From the NCBI GenBank assembly GCA_021397835.1, contig JAJFZO010000049.1, forward strand, positions 6,639,001-6,703,000: a DNA stretch of 64,000 nucleotides. Direction: 5' to 3'. This document shows positions 36,861 through 49,955 of this stretch, in pieces. How positions within the stretch are numbered: the stretch's first letter is position 1; every line of letters starts with the position of its first letter. The notes under the pieces are model-generated. The model searched no databases, was not told the origin of the DNA, and saw nothing but the letters and a program-made list of their open reading frames with translations. The stretch comes from Moringa oleifera (lineage: Eukaryota > Streptophyta > Magnoliopsida > Brassicales > Moringaceae). A program made the translations under genes and the position numbers.

Positions 36861-37340
36861 ACATGGACAATGACAAGAGATGATGGAGAGTTCGAACACA
36901 GATTCACCAGCATGCGCTGCAGTCACCATTTTAAAAGCTGAGCCCACCAGTTTCTGGTAGAAGTTCAGGCAACTAGAGCCAGCCATTGAGTTCCGCTCCA
37001 GACAGCAAAAAGCTATCAACTACACTACTGTAAACCCTACAGTATTCATGTCTACATAACACGAATGGGCAGCAGACAACAAATGAGCATACCCCATTTC
37101 CTTGTAATTCTTTAATATATAACTCAGCTTCGCTTGCTTTGTGATCTCCCCGTGAACCCAGATGAGGAATCGCAACCTTGACGGATATAATATGTTTCCC
37201 AGAAGAATTTATGGTAATATAAGCAACAGGAGACCCTGAATGCTTCTTGAAAACAATCATGTTCTCGTTTCGTTTGTTGGCACCATATCTTTCATGTGTC
37301 CCTAGCAGTAATGTACCTTTATTGTTCAGGCACATCGCTT
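36861..37340 (-). pseudogene. Unrecognised coding-like stretch next to SF3b130 fragment
   Basis: A 120-codon minus-strand frame (36973-37335) has moderate base composition and coding-like texture (NNKGTLLLGTHERYG, AIPHLGSRGDHKASEAELYI). I could not assign it to SF3b130 or another family. It may be the 5' end of a chimeric transcript or another gene fragment carried with the SF3b130 piece. Confidence 0.3.
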
Positions 37341-38430
37341 GCTATGGATTAGAATGAACTAGTCCAATTGGAGCCAATACAATTCTCTGACACAAGTTGG
37401 ATAAAACAAGAAAAGTTTATTGAAGAAAGCTTGGTGAAGTAGAAATGGTTGCCTATTAAAGATTGTTAGGGCTGTGAAGTTTGATTGAGTCAATTAGTTG
37501 ATTAAAAGAACCATGTCTTTAGCAAATAAACTGTTAGTGGTTTATCCAAAAAAAAAAAAACACTATTTACAAAGCAAATTGTGGGAAGCTTGATGTATTT
37601 AACTACAACAAGATCAGACATTATGTATGCAGTAGATCAATTCAATCCTGCTATGTCTGTATCTCTAGTCCTTTGCAGCAGCTTTCATTCACAACAAAGA
37701 TGCTATGTAGGAAGCTATTAAATTGCTGCTAAATCAATTTTCTACAGTGACCTTATAGGGATAAGGAGCCACTCAATGAGGAGAGTATAGTGTGTTTTTC
37801 TTATGCACTTTCTCAACTTCCTCTCTATTTTTTCAACTTCAAGCAATATAAATTTTTGTTGTGAGTGTATTTTTCGTTCATTTAAGGAGATCATAATAGT
37901 ATAGCTGAATAGTTTCTCATCTTTTGTATAGATTTTTTGTTTTCCAATCTTCACTTATTTTTAAATCTGTGTTTAATTAATTGCATTAGATGTTTAAATT
38001 CTTATATAAATTTTTCTTGTTGATTTGTTTTTCATTTTTATTTTTATTTTATGCTACCAGTTATCTTTTTATGCTTGTAAAAACTAATAGACCTCTATAT
38101 AAATAAATAAACTAAATGAATATAACTTAAATGTATATAGGATAAAATGGATTTCTTTCTTCAAAATGAACTCAGTACGTTACTCATTTTATGAGGTAAT
38201 ATTTAATTCATATATATATTATCAAAAACAAATTAAGTTTAATGTTATACTTAGTTAGCACCTAAGGGATGCATCCTTAAATTATCTGGATCCTTAAATT
38301 TTGGACATCCTTATATATACTACCCCACTGGTGCATGAAAGTTTCCCTCAAGAGAATCTCCTTAATCGTTGTAAGCAATCATTCTCTACTTTCATGGACT
38401 AGTCACCATAGAGTAAAGCCTTTTCCAAAC
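37341..38430. other. Intergenic region
   Basis: No gene seen. AT-rich, with a poly-A run near 37549 and generic frames without domains. Confidence 0.4.
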
Positions 38431-38439
38431 CAAACCAGA

Positions 38440-39690
38440 CAGCCAAAATTTCCCCCTACATAGGCGAATAGACCCCACTCTTAGCTGTTAAGGCATAGAG
38501 CACCACCTACTCTTCTTTGTTTCTTACCACTATTCCAAGCTTGGCCTTATTGCATGGTACCTGCACCGAATGCGGAATGCGGCATCTGTGTTTAACTTCA
38601 GACATCCTTGATCTGATGTCAACCATGGATTATGAGTAGGTGGTTGGATAAAGTGGATCTCGATTGCCTTTGTTACACTAACTATCCGTTTGGCTTCCTT
38701 TATTATGACTGATGAAGGTAAAAGAGCACATCTTGTGATGGAAAGCTTTATTACGGTTGATCCATATACCTCTACATACAGTGAAGAACAAATTCAGCAT
38801 AATCCATTTATTCATCTGATCTAGCTGGATGATCCGTGATGAATTGTTGAATGTCATCCCTCTCAGTTACAACCCTAGCCCCTCCTTGACGAAATCCTAG
38901 ACAATTTGGCTGAATGTACATGCAAACATGGCATATTGTAAAGAGTCACCCAAAGCAAAACAGACACAACATGAGTCCGTTAATTGGATACCTCAAAATT
39001 TTAGGGCCTCCATGGCTGGCAGAATTTCATGGAGCATTCGCCAGCCAAAGTTTTGGACAGGGATTAGGGTTGCCTGCCATAGTAAGCTCCATTTGTGGTC
39101 TCGACCTGTTAATAATGGCAGTTCTTTGAGCAGGATATCCTGGGTGACATAGGAGCTTGATTTAACTGTATAATCCTCATTCTCGAATCCTATCCAAATC
39201 AGTTTATCTTTCATTGGATTATCACCCCATTTGTGGTTTCCACTGCCATGTTTCCACGTCAATGAGAATACAAACTCTTTTCGTGAAGGGTTGTGCTAAC
39301 TTTATCCAAGCATGTCGATCTCCAATTCCCCTTGGTATCCACTTATTTTGCCAAATATCCACTTGTTCGTCGTTATCAATCCTCCATCAAGCCCCTTTTA
39401 AGAATCACCGATCTACTATGTAGCAAGTTATGCCGTACATAGGACCTATTGGGTTGGCAAGTCACTTTGTATGGGGTAGCCTGTAAAAAGTACTTGGCTT
39501 TCAATACTTGAAAACAATAAAAGAAGTTTCTTCTCGAGTTATCCACCACCATTATTTCCCAAGAAGAGCCAAGTTAAAAGCCTCTAACTCTCTTAACCCC
39601 ATGCCTTCGTTAAGTTTGGATAAGCAAAGCTTGTCCCACTATTTTCAATGTACTCTCCGTTGTGCACTGTTTCCTTCCCAGCAATAGCTA
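38440..39690 (-). pseudogene. LINE reverse transcriptase C-terminal region with zf-RVT and RNase H-like remnants
   Basis: On the minus strand, in broken frames, the order is that of plant non-LTR retrotransposon pol. First comes a post-RT region (AFNLALLGK-like, LKAKYF, then RSVILKRGLM and DIWQNKWIPRG). Then a zf-RVT domain at 38993-39262 (YTVKSSSYVTQDI, WSLLWQATLIPVQNFGWRML). Then an RNase H type remnant at about 38440-38700 (LKLNTDA, KAKLGIVVRNKEE, GEILAVWFGLEKAL). Stops are frequent and the RT palm is absent. It is inactive. It is not contiguous with the DUF4283 fragment at 31.1 kb. Confidence 0.75.
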
Positions 39691-40635
39691 GCGACCTGCT
39701 TGATGGGTTTTAAGTTGGAAATTGAAAATTTTGAAAATAGCTATCTTGACAAGTCTTATCATTTTTTAAATATACTTTATGCTTAATATATCATATTTAA
39801 TTATAAAACTTATCAAAAGGTCTCTTCATAATAAGATGAAAAATATTTATTTTGCAGATTTTATGATTATCAATATTTAATATATATATATATATGATTG
39901 ATTCACAAATGTGAAACTTCATAAAACAATAAAATAAAACCATTATTTCTTTTATTTTTAATATTTTTAGTTTAAAATTAATAATAATTTTTATAATTGG
40001 TGAAAAAAATTTTAATCCATCTTAATTAAAAATCCTACATTTGCCTTTCAGAGTATTGAGAAACTAGAAAAAATTAAAAAAATACTAAATATTTAATATG
40101 AGAAAACAGACCGAAATCTAAACAAATAAATGTTAGGAGTTTAAATCAATTTGCATTGATTCTGCATGCATTTGCAGATTTTTTTTTTCATTTATTTCTT
40201 TATGTTTAGATTTTTTTTTTTTTTGCTTTATTTTTGTAAATACTTTCAAATTTTGTTGCAACTATTTTTCTTGAATTTAGCCAAATAATTACTTAAGTCA
40301 ATTTGTTAATTTTACTTTATTTATCAAATTTTTTTACAAAAACATTTGTAATTTGTTTTCCATTTGAAGAAAGCAATTTATTTCTTCATCATGTTTGCTT
40401 GCTTTGTTTGTGACACGCCATATAAGCTTCATAATTCTCGGCATTGTTAAAACATGTAACTCTTAGTATCCATTATTAATATGAAATTATGAAAATTAAT
40501 GAATTTTGATAATCAAATATTAGTTTGTTAAGTTTATCGCTTAAACCCTTTTTAAAATCTCAATTTATTTACAATTATGTAAAGTTAGAAACAAGTCTAC
40601 ATTTTAGCAAGATGGGTCATCTTATTCTTTAATAT
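39691..40635. other. AT-rich intergenic region
   Basis: No gene seen. Contains a short (AT)n run near 39883-39895 and several poly-T runs near 40190-40220. Confidence 0.4.
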
Positions 40636-41720
40636 TCAAACAGTCTTTGCTTTTGGGGCTGCCATTTTAATTTGTGTTCATCTCTTGTATCTTGCTCTTT
40701 TAGTATTATTTATGCTTAAAAAGGGACAAAGGCCTGCTTCCTTTTTTTCATTACATATATAATTAGGTAGACATCTCAATTTGTCTTCTCATGAATTTTC
40801 TCCAACATTGGAACTATTTTTTCCTTTTTTTTTCTTTTTTTTAAAAGCAATTGAAACCCTTTTTACAACTTCAGTGTTTGCAATAACCATATTATTAGTT
40901 TTAATTATAAAATATTAAATTAATATTGATATATATATATATATATGTATATATACAAATGAATATAAGTATAGAAATTAATTCAAATTGAATGTTTGAT
41001 TGTAAAACTAATTAAATCAATTGATATAATAAGGTTTACAATGAAAAAATCAATTTAATATAAAAGAAGTCTTTTTATATGTATTCAAAATATTAATCTT
41101 TTTATTTATAGAAGATAAAATATTCTTTGATTAAGCATGTTAATCTTTTTATTTGAATATTCCAATTGGTAACATTAACTAATAATTACATATATTTATT
41201 AATTAAGAATAAATAAATTAAGATAAAGTTGTAGGATACAATATATGAAAAAGCAAGATAAGAATCAGAATTATGGTTTTAATGGCAGAAGAGATATTTT
41301 TGTGTCCATCAACAAGGAATATATTTCTTCAAGTAATTTTTTCTTTATTCTATAATTACCCCTTACATAAAGGATATTATGACATGTCATCAAATTCTTG
41401 GCATGGACCATATAAACTTGGCCTCTACATCAAAATTAATATATTTTATTTTATGGTATGGTTGCGCCTGCCCAACTGATCTGCATGACCAGCCAGTACA
41501 ACCTTAATTCGTATATATACATTAATCAAAATACTTTACTTAATTAATTCAATGTCATTTTTGTTTAATTTATGTTGAATTAGAGGATTATGCAATCCAC
41601 TATAACACAGGTTCACCCTAAACTTAAAAGATTGAATTTCAAATCATGGGATCTCATATTAGTCTTACCGTTATTGAAATCGTTTAGTATATAATTTGAA
41701 AATAATCAAGGATAAAATGT
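40636..41720 (+). repeat. Noncoding direct duplicate, copy 1
   Basis: About 1.1 kb is similar in the same orientation to 43665-45400. Shared landmarks are CTGCCATTTTAATTTGTG, CATCTCAATTTGTCTTCTCA, CTCCAACATTG, TAACATTAACTAATAATTA, CCCCTTACATAAAGGA, and the stretch around CTGCATGACCAGCCA. Both contain a small AT microsatellite at the matching place. No coding frame is conserved between copies. This could be a duplicated gene promoter or noncoding transcript. Confidence 0.7.
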
Positions 41721-41884
41721 ACTTACATTAGTTAGTGTTTTAGCCGGTCCATGGGAATAATAATTGCCAGATTTCTCAGGCATGTATATCTGCTTTACTG
41801 TCAATCATATCTTATGTGGTCAGGTGAATCATACAGGACATAGAAACTACTTCTCATCAAACAACACATACTAGAAAGGAAAAA

Positions 41885-42300
41885 TCATTTTTTAGGGTGG
41901 ATTCAAAATCTTTTTATTAATAAAGTCATAATATGAGAAATACTATTTATTTTAAAATAAAAATTAAAAGATATAACAAGCATTTCCTTGTTAAATATAA
42001 TTAACTATAATTTAAATTTTCTCCTACAAGATCCGTACTATCAAACTCGTCATTAATAGAATATATATCTTATACAACAACAATGTCTCTTTCACTATAA
42101 TGACTATACATGCAATTTAGCAAAACTTCATCCTCTTTCTTTTTGCAAAGAAGCATTTTGACAAGTTTTACAACTAAAAATGTGGATTTTGTTGTTGCTA
42201 TGGAAACTAAAAAAATTAACACAACACGAATTAATTTATCCATCAAAGTATAATATTCTAACATTTTTGCTTCAATCAAAATTCTACATTATTCAAAAAG
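41885..42300 (-). pseudogene. hAT transposase C-terminal fragment
   Basis: The minus-strand frame at 42070-42279 reads IEAKMLEYYTLMDKLIRVVL, then SIATTKSTFLVVKLVKMLLC and DIVVV. This matches the hAT C-terminal dimerisation region (STATTERAF..MKIVK pattern). DNA downstream of it (41890-42060) matches the same element's tail at about 8880-9060. It is one truncated copy of the same family, inserted between the two halves of the 40.6/43.7-kb duplication. Confidence 0.7.
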
Positions 42301-43664
42301 AGAATTAACATTTTAAAATCCTAAAGAGCTAAATATATCAAATCTATAATGGTCCAATTGCATGTTTTCTTAAATTTTCAATTCATTTTTTTTAAAATCT
42401 AAAAAATAATAATATATACAAAGAATAATAATATCATCAATACCAAATAATAAGAAGTCATTAATCGAATTCAGATATTAACCTCATGGTCTCACATAGT
42501 TCAAACATGAAAATTAATTTTGATTATAAAAACTATCTCTGAGGAATAATCGTGTAAGTAAATGTTGTTGTGCTATTTAGAAACGAAAGGACTCGAAGAG
42601 CTTATGATGCATAAATTGAAATCCTTGAAACAAAAAGAAAAATTGAAAAACAAGTAAACGTAATTGGGAAAGTGATAAAAGGATTATTATTAAAATTAAA
42701 AAAATACAAACTTTTTTCAAAAATCATTCTCTATAACTTTGTGCATACTGAAAAGCAAAAATATATGTTTATTCTTTTTTGCAATCAATTGCATCATCTT
42801 CTCTCATATTTATTGAGCATAAAGCTTGAGAAATCCTAAAGCGTTCATTGTATACATATTCACTCTTTCAGAGAGAGATTATTTGTTTGTATCTTCTCAT
42901 TATGAGTGTTTATCAAGGTTAGGAAAGTGATAAAAGAATTCATCAAGTTATAAAGTTTGGTTGGATAAAACCAGAGGAAATCTTTTGAAGATAATGAAAA
43001 ACCCTAAACTGGTTACTTGGAAGTATTGACGTAAACCGAGAGACATGAACCATGTAAAATTACTATGTTGTTTGCAATCTCTTAATCCCTTAATCCTATC
43101 TTTACATTTACTATACTTTAATTTTGTTGCTTGAAACATTGTTGTGATTACGTACATTTAAAGCTTTTTATGAATCTTGTTAAGATAGACAATCCTATAA
43201 GTTAGATGCTTTAAAGAAAAAACATGAAAACCTTAGGATTGAATATGAAGAATTGAAAAATGAGAAAAAATAATAATAATAATTTTAGAGTTAGAGAAAA
43301 GCAAGGACAACACAAATGATCAAGATTAAGGCTTGACAAGAAAGAATCTCAAAGTGGCACAAAACTCTAATTAAAGAAAAAACCTTAATTAAGGGAGATC
43401 CATCGTTTCTTGTGAGTGCACAAATTTAATTTAGGACAAAAGTAAATATTGTACTATTCATTAATGTAAAGGTTTTAGTTAACGAACAACGCAGTTGAGG
43501 TTCATAATACAACAATCACCCTTTAGAAAGTGTAAGCCGTTTTGTATCTAATCATGCATCTCTAAATAAATTAGCCCCTCTTTTATCTCAGGTCAATTTT
43601 TATAAATTTGGAACTGCCATGAATGGACAGGCCATGGAAGCCAGCAATCCACTTTAATATGTTT
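42301..43664. other. Intergenic region, possibly more hAT debris at the left
   Basis: About 42301-42480 resembles 9260-9430 of the hAT fossil. The rest has no recognised coding sequence; frames are short and AT-rich. Confidence 0.35.
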
Positions 43665-45400
43665 CAACAATTTTGGCTTTTGGACTGCCATTTTAATTTG
43701 TGCTCATCGCTTACTTGGTCTTATTAGTATTTATGCTTAAAGAGAAACACAGACCTGGTCCTCCCCACTAGCTCCTTTTTGTCGGTTTGCTACATAAATA
43801 GGTCTCCCTCCTTCATAATAGGATACGCAGACATCTCATTTTGTCTTCTCATGAACTTTCTCCAACATTGAGATTATCTTTCTATTCTTTTTTGTCTTAA
43901 GCAATAATCCAAACCCTTTTTACAACTTAAGTGTTTCGCAATCTCATATTATTAGTAGTAATTATATGTAATATTAAAGCATATTAATATATATATATAT
44001 ATAAACACATGAATATAAGTATAGAAATTACTAAAATTACAACTTTTAATTTAATTATCCAAACTGTAGTGCACATTGCACATGGGGATAAGTTCATTTC
44101 AAATCAGTCTCACCCAAGCACTAACTACAGAAAAACAACAGTTGTGTTCAATGGTGAACATGATAAGGAAATGAATATGGAGGTCCAATAAAGACAGGAG
44201 CTGTTGAGGACATTTCAGAATTGTAAGAGTATAATAGAAATTAATCTAACTCGCTGTTAGCTGGATCAACAACACAATATTAATAAATACTATTTCCAAT
44301 AAATAAATAAAAATTATATTGAAATGAAAACATTATCATTTATGGGGATGATAAAAAGTTAAGATATATATATATACTTTTTTATTTAAATTTTATTTTA
44401 TCAATTGATTTAATTTTATTTTCAAGTTTTTAATTCAAATTAATCTGAAAATTTTGGAGATTTTTGGATGATAGTTTAATAAAAAAATGGAAGAACAAGA
44501 AAAAAAAATTTAAAAAAAAAAGGAAAGAAAGAGAGAAGTAGATTTAGAGAATTTATATTTGTAATGTTAAATTCTTTTCAATTTCTTGAACAATCAATAT
44601 ATTTTGTTATTTTCAAATCAACTTTAAACAGCTTTAATTAATTTAAATTAAAATTTTAAATACATAAATTAAGTCAATTGACATAATAAATTTCAAATAA
44701 AATACAAATTTAATATAAAATATTCATTTACATTTCCCCCAAATATTATGATGTATACGACTTCCCGAAAAACCTTATAGGTACTTCCAAAACATTTTTG
44801 ATCAACCATGTTAAATTTATTATTTAAATATTTTAATAGTTAACATTAACTAATAATTATATATTTTTAATTAAGATACATAAATTAAAGATAAAAATAT
44901 TGGATAATAATTTAATGAAAACTAAAGTAAGAATCTAACTGTGGCTTTAAAAAGAAAGGTTTATTTTTTGTCCTTATGAACAAGGAACATATTTCGTCAA
45001 GTAATTCTTTTATTATTCTGTAATTTCCCCTTACATAAAGGACAATTTGGCGCCTCATTAAATCCTTGGGACCGACCATGATCTTAGGCTTTATATCAAA
45101 ATTAATATTATTTTATTTTATGCTATGGTTGTGGGTGCCAGTTGCCTTATTCTGCATGATCAGCCACTACAATCTTAATCAACGCATTAATCAAAATCAT
45201 TTTCTTAATTAATTCAGTGACTCACTTGTTTAATTCATGTTGAATTGGATCATTATGCCATCCACCATACAATTGGTCCCCCATAATCTTCAAAGATTGT
45301 GTTCCGAAGCATGGGATCCCATATTTGGCATCACCTTTATTGAAATCCTCTAATTATATATTTGATATTAATTAAAGATAAAATATACTTAATAGTTTTA
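43665..45400 (+). repeat. Noncoding direct duplicate, copy 2
   Basis: Second copy of the segment at 40636-41720, longer because of interior sequence at about 44010-44700 absent from copy 1. It has a TATA-like TACATAAATAGG near 43790. The frame at 44009-44191 (ending NYRKTTVVFNGEHDKEMNME) lies in the extra part and was not assigned to any family. Confidence 0.65.
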
Positions 45401-46890
45401 ATTAATTGTATCAAAATTTTAAATACTTTTAATTATATTATATGATGTGACATACATAATTGATTTCATGAATAGTATTAATCATTAATATGATATGACA
45501 AAATACAATCAATTAATCCATTTAATAAGATTGTGTTTGATTATCAATACAACACGATATGATATAATAACAGATATATAATTAATGACATGTTATATCC
45601 ATATTACTTTATTTGGATATCTAATTTTCTAAGACATTATCATTGTTAAATTTATAGAAAAAAACAATTTAATGATTTATATATATTTTTTATTGATGTT
45701 TAAAGTCATTAAAGATGAAGTTAGAACCTCACGAGATATCCATTGTTTTGATTTTAGATACACGATTTTATCCAATTCAAATATATATTTCAAAAGATCT
45801 TTATAAAAGTAACCAAAACTTACATTATATTTATTTAAATTTTTATCATATTAATATAATATTATAAAAAATATTATTTTATTTTTTCTATACTCAAAAT
45901 AATAATTTTATTGCAGAAATCCAATATCTTATTTATATATATTTGTAGTTCAAGGTTTTTTTTTTCTTTTAAAGAAAGATTTAAGGTTTTTTAATCACTT
46001 GAAAATTGGTAAATGCATGCTATGGAGTAAAAAGCTGATATTTACTTGGTCAATGATTAAGCCATGCTTTAAAGGAGGTAAACAAGAATTATGAAATATA
46101 AAAGTAGGAGATTTTTGGTTGGTTTCATCAACTTTGCAAATCTGCTTCTTTCAAGGTAGATGCTTGCTTACCCTATTTTATGCATCCAAAGTTATAAAGA
46201 CATTATCATTAACACCTAATTGCTTTCCTTTTTGGGTTTTTTAATCATTCAACCTCCTTGAATCTTGACCCCTTTTTTAATTACCCTTTTCTTTTTAAAG
46301 CAAATTAATTCTTATTTCATTGCCTAATTATATACATTTTTCATATATAATTAACTCATAAAATGAATCTTTATATGCCACTAAGCATAAAATATAGCAC
46401 AAATCAATACCGGATAGTATTCTATTTATTAAATTATGGTAGAAAAAATAATGACAATACAAAACCATTATAAAAATTGAATGATAACAATGTGATTAAG
46501 TTTTAAAATATTAACAGGTAAATATATTAAAAAATCTAAATTAAACATGATTTTTTAAATTTTAACATTTTTAATTTAGTATAAATTTTAAGAAAATTTT
46601 TGTTGTTGAATGCTTCAAAATGACTCTAATAAATTATGCACTTTATCTAAGTTGATTTTTGACTTATAAGCTATTTTTATGAATTTTGAAATTTTTTAAA
46701 AAATTGAATTTTGTTTGGATAAGTTGAATATGTTTTTTACATTTAAAATTTATTAAATTTTTTGATGAGGTTTAGATTTGATCAAATTAAAATATTATTA
46801 TTTAATTATTTTTTAAAAATATAAAATAAAAAATATATATAATTAAATTTTTATATTTATCCAATACTAATAATACATTTTATATTATAA
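45401..46890. other. AT-rich intergenic region
   Basis: No gene seen. Contains AT-rich runs and, at about 46550-46770, sequence faintly like one half of the palindromic MITE. Confidence 0.35.
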
Positions 46891-46894
46891 TTAA

Positions 46895-47265
46895 ACCTGC
46901 AGCGGCTTCCAATCAAGCTGAGTTGGGACTGTAAGCCGGCGAGAAAAGCCGGAAGGGGGGAAACATGATGGGCACAGCCGGGCAAAGGTGGAAACGAGGG
47001 GGAATGTGGAGGGTGCATGGCCGGATTGTCTGGTGTCAACGTCGAGTGGTGCCCACCTGGGCTTGCAACAGCATATTCCATCGGTAGCGTGAGAGATTCC
47101 GTCAAGGGTACTTTGACGGCGTGAGTTTTTTTATGAGTCTCTGGTGTGCTTAGCTGGAGGCCGCTGGGGATTGGAAGCGTGCTTAGGGTTCTCTGAATGG
47201 CCCAGCTGGCACGGCACCCCGCACATGGCTAGCTTACCCCTGTCTCTGTTTCACTTGTTTTCCCC
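46895..47265. other. Isolated GC-rich island of unknown nature
   Basis: About 370 bp of distinctly higher GC sits in an AT-rich region. It includes CCGTCAAGGGTACTTTGACGG at 47099-47119 (7-bp inverted arms with two W-box TTGAC cores) and AGCCGGCGAGAAAAGCCGG. The only long frame (46857-47105, minus) is Pro/Ser/His-rich without a domain. It could be a gene fragment, an exon of an unrecognised gene, or a small repeat element. Confidence 0.4.
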
Positions 47266-49820
47266 ATTTTACCCTTTTAATTTTCTTTTTTTTAATATTA
47301 ATTAATTTACAGAACGTTTAATTGACTGTCAAAGGAATTTTGAGTACGACATATTTTTCTATTAAATCTATTTTTTTAATCTACAAATTCTGTATTTATC
47401 AATATTAAATATTTGCCTAACAGATCGTCCACTTTGTAAATGCCCATAACTCTCTGTAAAAATATAGTAAGCTCTACTATGTGCCTATCTTCTTTAGGGC
47501 TTATTTAGTAAAGGAAAAAAATCAATCCTCTAATAATTATATTATATTAATGCAATGGGTATTATGGTAATTTGATCAAAATATCTGCGCCATGTAATCA
47601 TCGTTGATGCAATGGCCTCAGATTCCATAAGTTTCCCATCTCTGGTGATGTACAGGAGATATCACCACCGAACCAGCAAGTTAACACGGGTAAGTGTACA
47701 CATAAGCAAGTTATTAATTTTAATTTATATTATATATATAATAAAATAAGTATTTTTCAAATAAAAAATCTTAATTAATTGATAAATAAATAAATATTTG
47801 GTATTGATTTTAGTATATAACTTCGATTTGTCCGTACTTCTAATTTAGTTAAATATCACTTCTATTATATTTTTATTGATATAAAATGATGTTATTCTTA
47901 ATTTTAATATTTGGCATTTACTTTAAAATAAGATATTAACTCTATTTTTATTGAGCATATTATTAATTACCTACAAGAAAGGCTTGTTCACAGCTCTTTT
48001 GCTGAAAAAGGCAGGCCAAACGCCAGCAGGGCCAGCTCAGCCTGAGGTAGTCCCACTCTGCCTTTAAAAAAAAAAGAAAAAAGAAAATTAAAGTATTTGA
48101 TTTCGGATTCATATTGGTAAAAGATAAAACTTTAAATATGAGAAGAATTTAGAATTATCTTTGTAAAGCAAATGGAACTGTAAATATGCATCTTTGATTG
48201 GGAAAATTATGTATTTATATTATTAAAACAAAATGATACATTAACCATTGATAAATTATTGTATTATATGATCAATATTTAGAAATGGACCTTTTGCTTA
48301 TATGACTTATATTTTTTAAAAATATAAAAATAATTACTTTGATAACAATAATAATAAATCTTAACTAAAGAAGGTCATTTTTATAATTTTAATATATTAT
48401 TGAGAGAAACAAAATAGATCAAATACATACTTTTAATAGATTATGCTAATTTTTTCAATTTAATATGTTAATAAGAAAACAAAAACATAAATTAAAAATA
48501 GAGAGTATCTATCATTATTTATAATAGAAAATTTTAAGAAAATCTCTTTTATTATTTTAATGGATGTCACCAACTAAAATATTAAAATTAAAATTTGTTT
48601 TTGACATTATGTAATTCTCAAATGACTTATACTAATTTTTTGTTAATAGTTTATAAATATATTTAATAGTAAGTATATAATTAAGTAATAACAAAATTAT
48701 ATTTTTAATTATATTTTTCTTATTTATAAATATTTTATTATTTTTTTAACTTTAAACTAGCTATTTTGGCACAAATGTTACTTGCCAGTTCGAGGTGGCA
48801 ATTATGTGCGAAGTAGCAATTTATAGTGGCATGCATCTTGGTATATATATATATATATATATAGGTTTTTTCAATATTTGAAAGGATTTACAGCAATTAA
48901 ACTTATAAAGAGAAAATATAGAAAAAACAATTTTAAGTATATAAATCTGTTTATTTGATATTTTATAGTAAAATAAGACATATTGGTGGAAAATTATGGT
49001 GACTGAATTATTTATTTTTTTTGGAGCAAATTTCAGACCAAATTGAAATTGTTGATGATTTTAATTTTCACAAATATGGTACTTTTCATTTTCACTTAAT
49101 AAAACAAATGCCATATAAATTAAACAATGGAATATGCGGAATCATGTGCATAAAAGCATACTATATAAATAAATAAAAATAGTATTTGATATAAAAGTAA
49201 AATTTGTGAATGCAACTAGAAAGCTCTAACTTTGTTGGTAATTATAACGCTTAAATACCAATAAATAAGCTAAAAAACTCGAGGAGCAAGACTTAGGCTT
49301 TTAATTTTTAAAATAAAATGAGATTGAAATTCAATAAATAGGATAAATGATAATTAAGTTGAGCTTGTGGTTAAGATTAGTTTCAAATTCAGTAATTAAT
49401 TATATATGGGAAGTTAATTTAGAATGAAAGATAAGAGATAAAATCAAGGGAAGAAATATGGAAATTGGAATGGGTGTGTGATGGTGGGAGACACCCAAGG
49501 AAAAGCGGCGCCCATGCAAATGGCTGTCAAAACAAAACAATAATACAGCACAGCAAGGAATAGTGGACAGAGTGAGAGAGAGGAGAAATAATATCAGAGC
49601 TGTAAATGGTAAAGTATTAACCCCACAAGAATTTATACAGTAACACTTCTCGGTCTGTCATGGAAAAGGGAGGAAAGAAAGAAAAGGAGAAAAGAGAGCA
49701 AGAGAGAGTGAAGTAGCCGTAGAGACAAGGGGTGAGGGGAAACGGAGATAGGAGAGGAGCCAGGAAATGTTTAGTGAAGCAGAGAGACCAGTTGAAGATC
49801 AATGTGATAATCAATAAGTA
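47266..49820. other. Intergenic region upstream of the TTL gene
   Basis: No gene seen. Contains an (AT)n microsatellite at about 48841-48862. From about 49440 on, the base composition rises and purine-rich GAGAGA stretches appear, consistent with the proximal promoter of the TTL gene. Confidence 0.45.
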
Positions 49821-49823
49821 CAA

Positions 49824-49847
49824 CCTCTCTCTCTCTCTCTCTCTCTC
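49824..49847 (+). promoter_or_regulatory. CT-repeat tract in TTL promoter/leader
   Basis: A pure (CT)n run of about 12 units lies about 270 bp before the TTL start codon. Such GAGA/CT tracts are common around plant transcription starts. A weak TATA-like TTTTATATCA follows near 49893. The transcription start is not determined. Confidence 0.5.
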
Positions 49848-49955
49848 GGTCTAAATACTTTGTTTCCCTCACATTCATTCTTTGCTTCTTCCTTTTATAT
49901 CACGAGATCCCCATCTCCATTTTTCCCTTTCTTAATCGCCACCAATCTCTTTTCA

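Noticed and set aside
38914..39152. Plus-strand frames in the LINE region
   Set aside because: Antisense shadows of the LINE zf-RVT region, which is clearly coded on the minus strand.
46550..46770. Possible further half copy of the palindromic MITE
   Set aside because: Similarity is limited to AT-rich runs and cannot be separated from composition by eye.
46857..47105. 82-codon Pro/Ser-rich minus-strand frame in the GC island
   Set aside because: No recognised domain, no supporting splice or promoter context, and such frames arise easily in GC-rich DNA.
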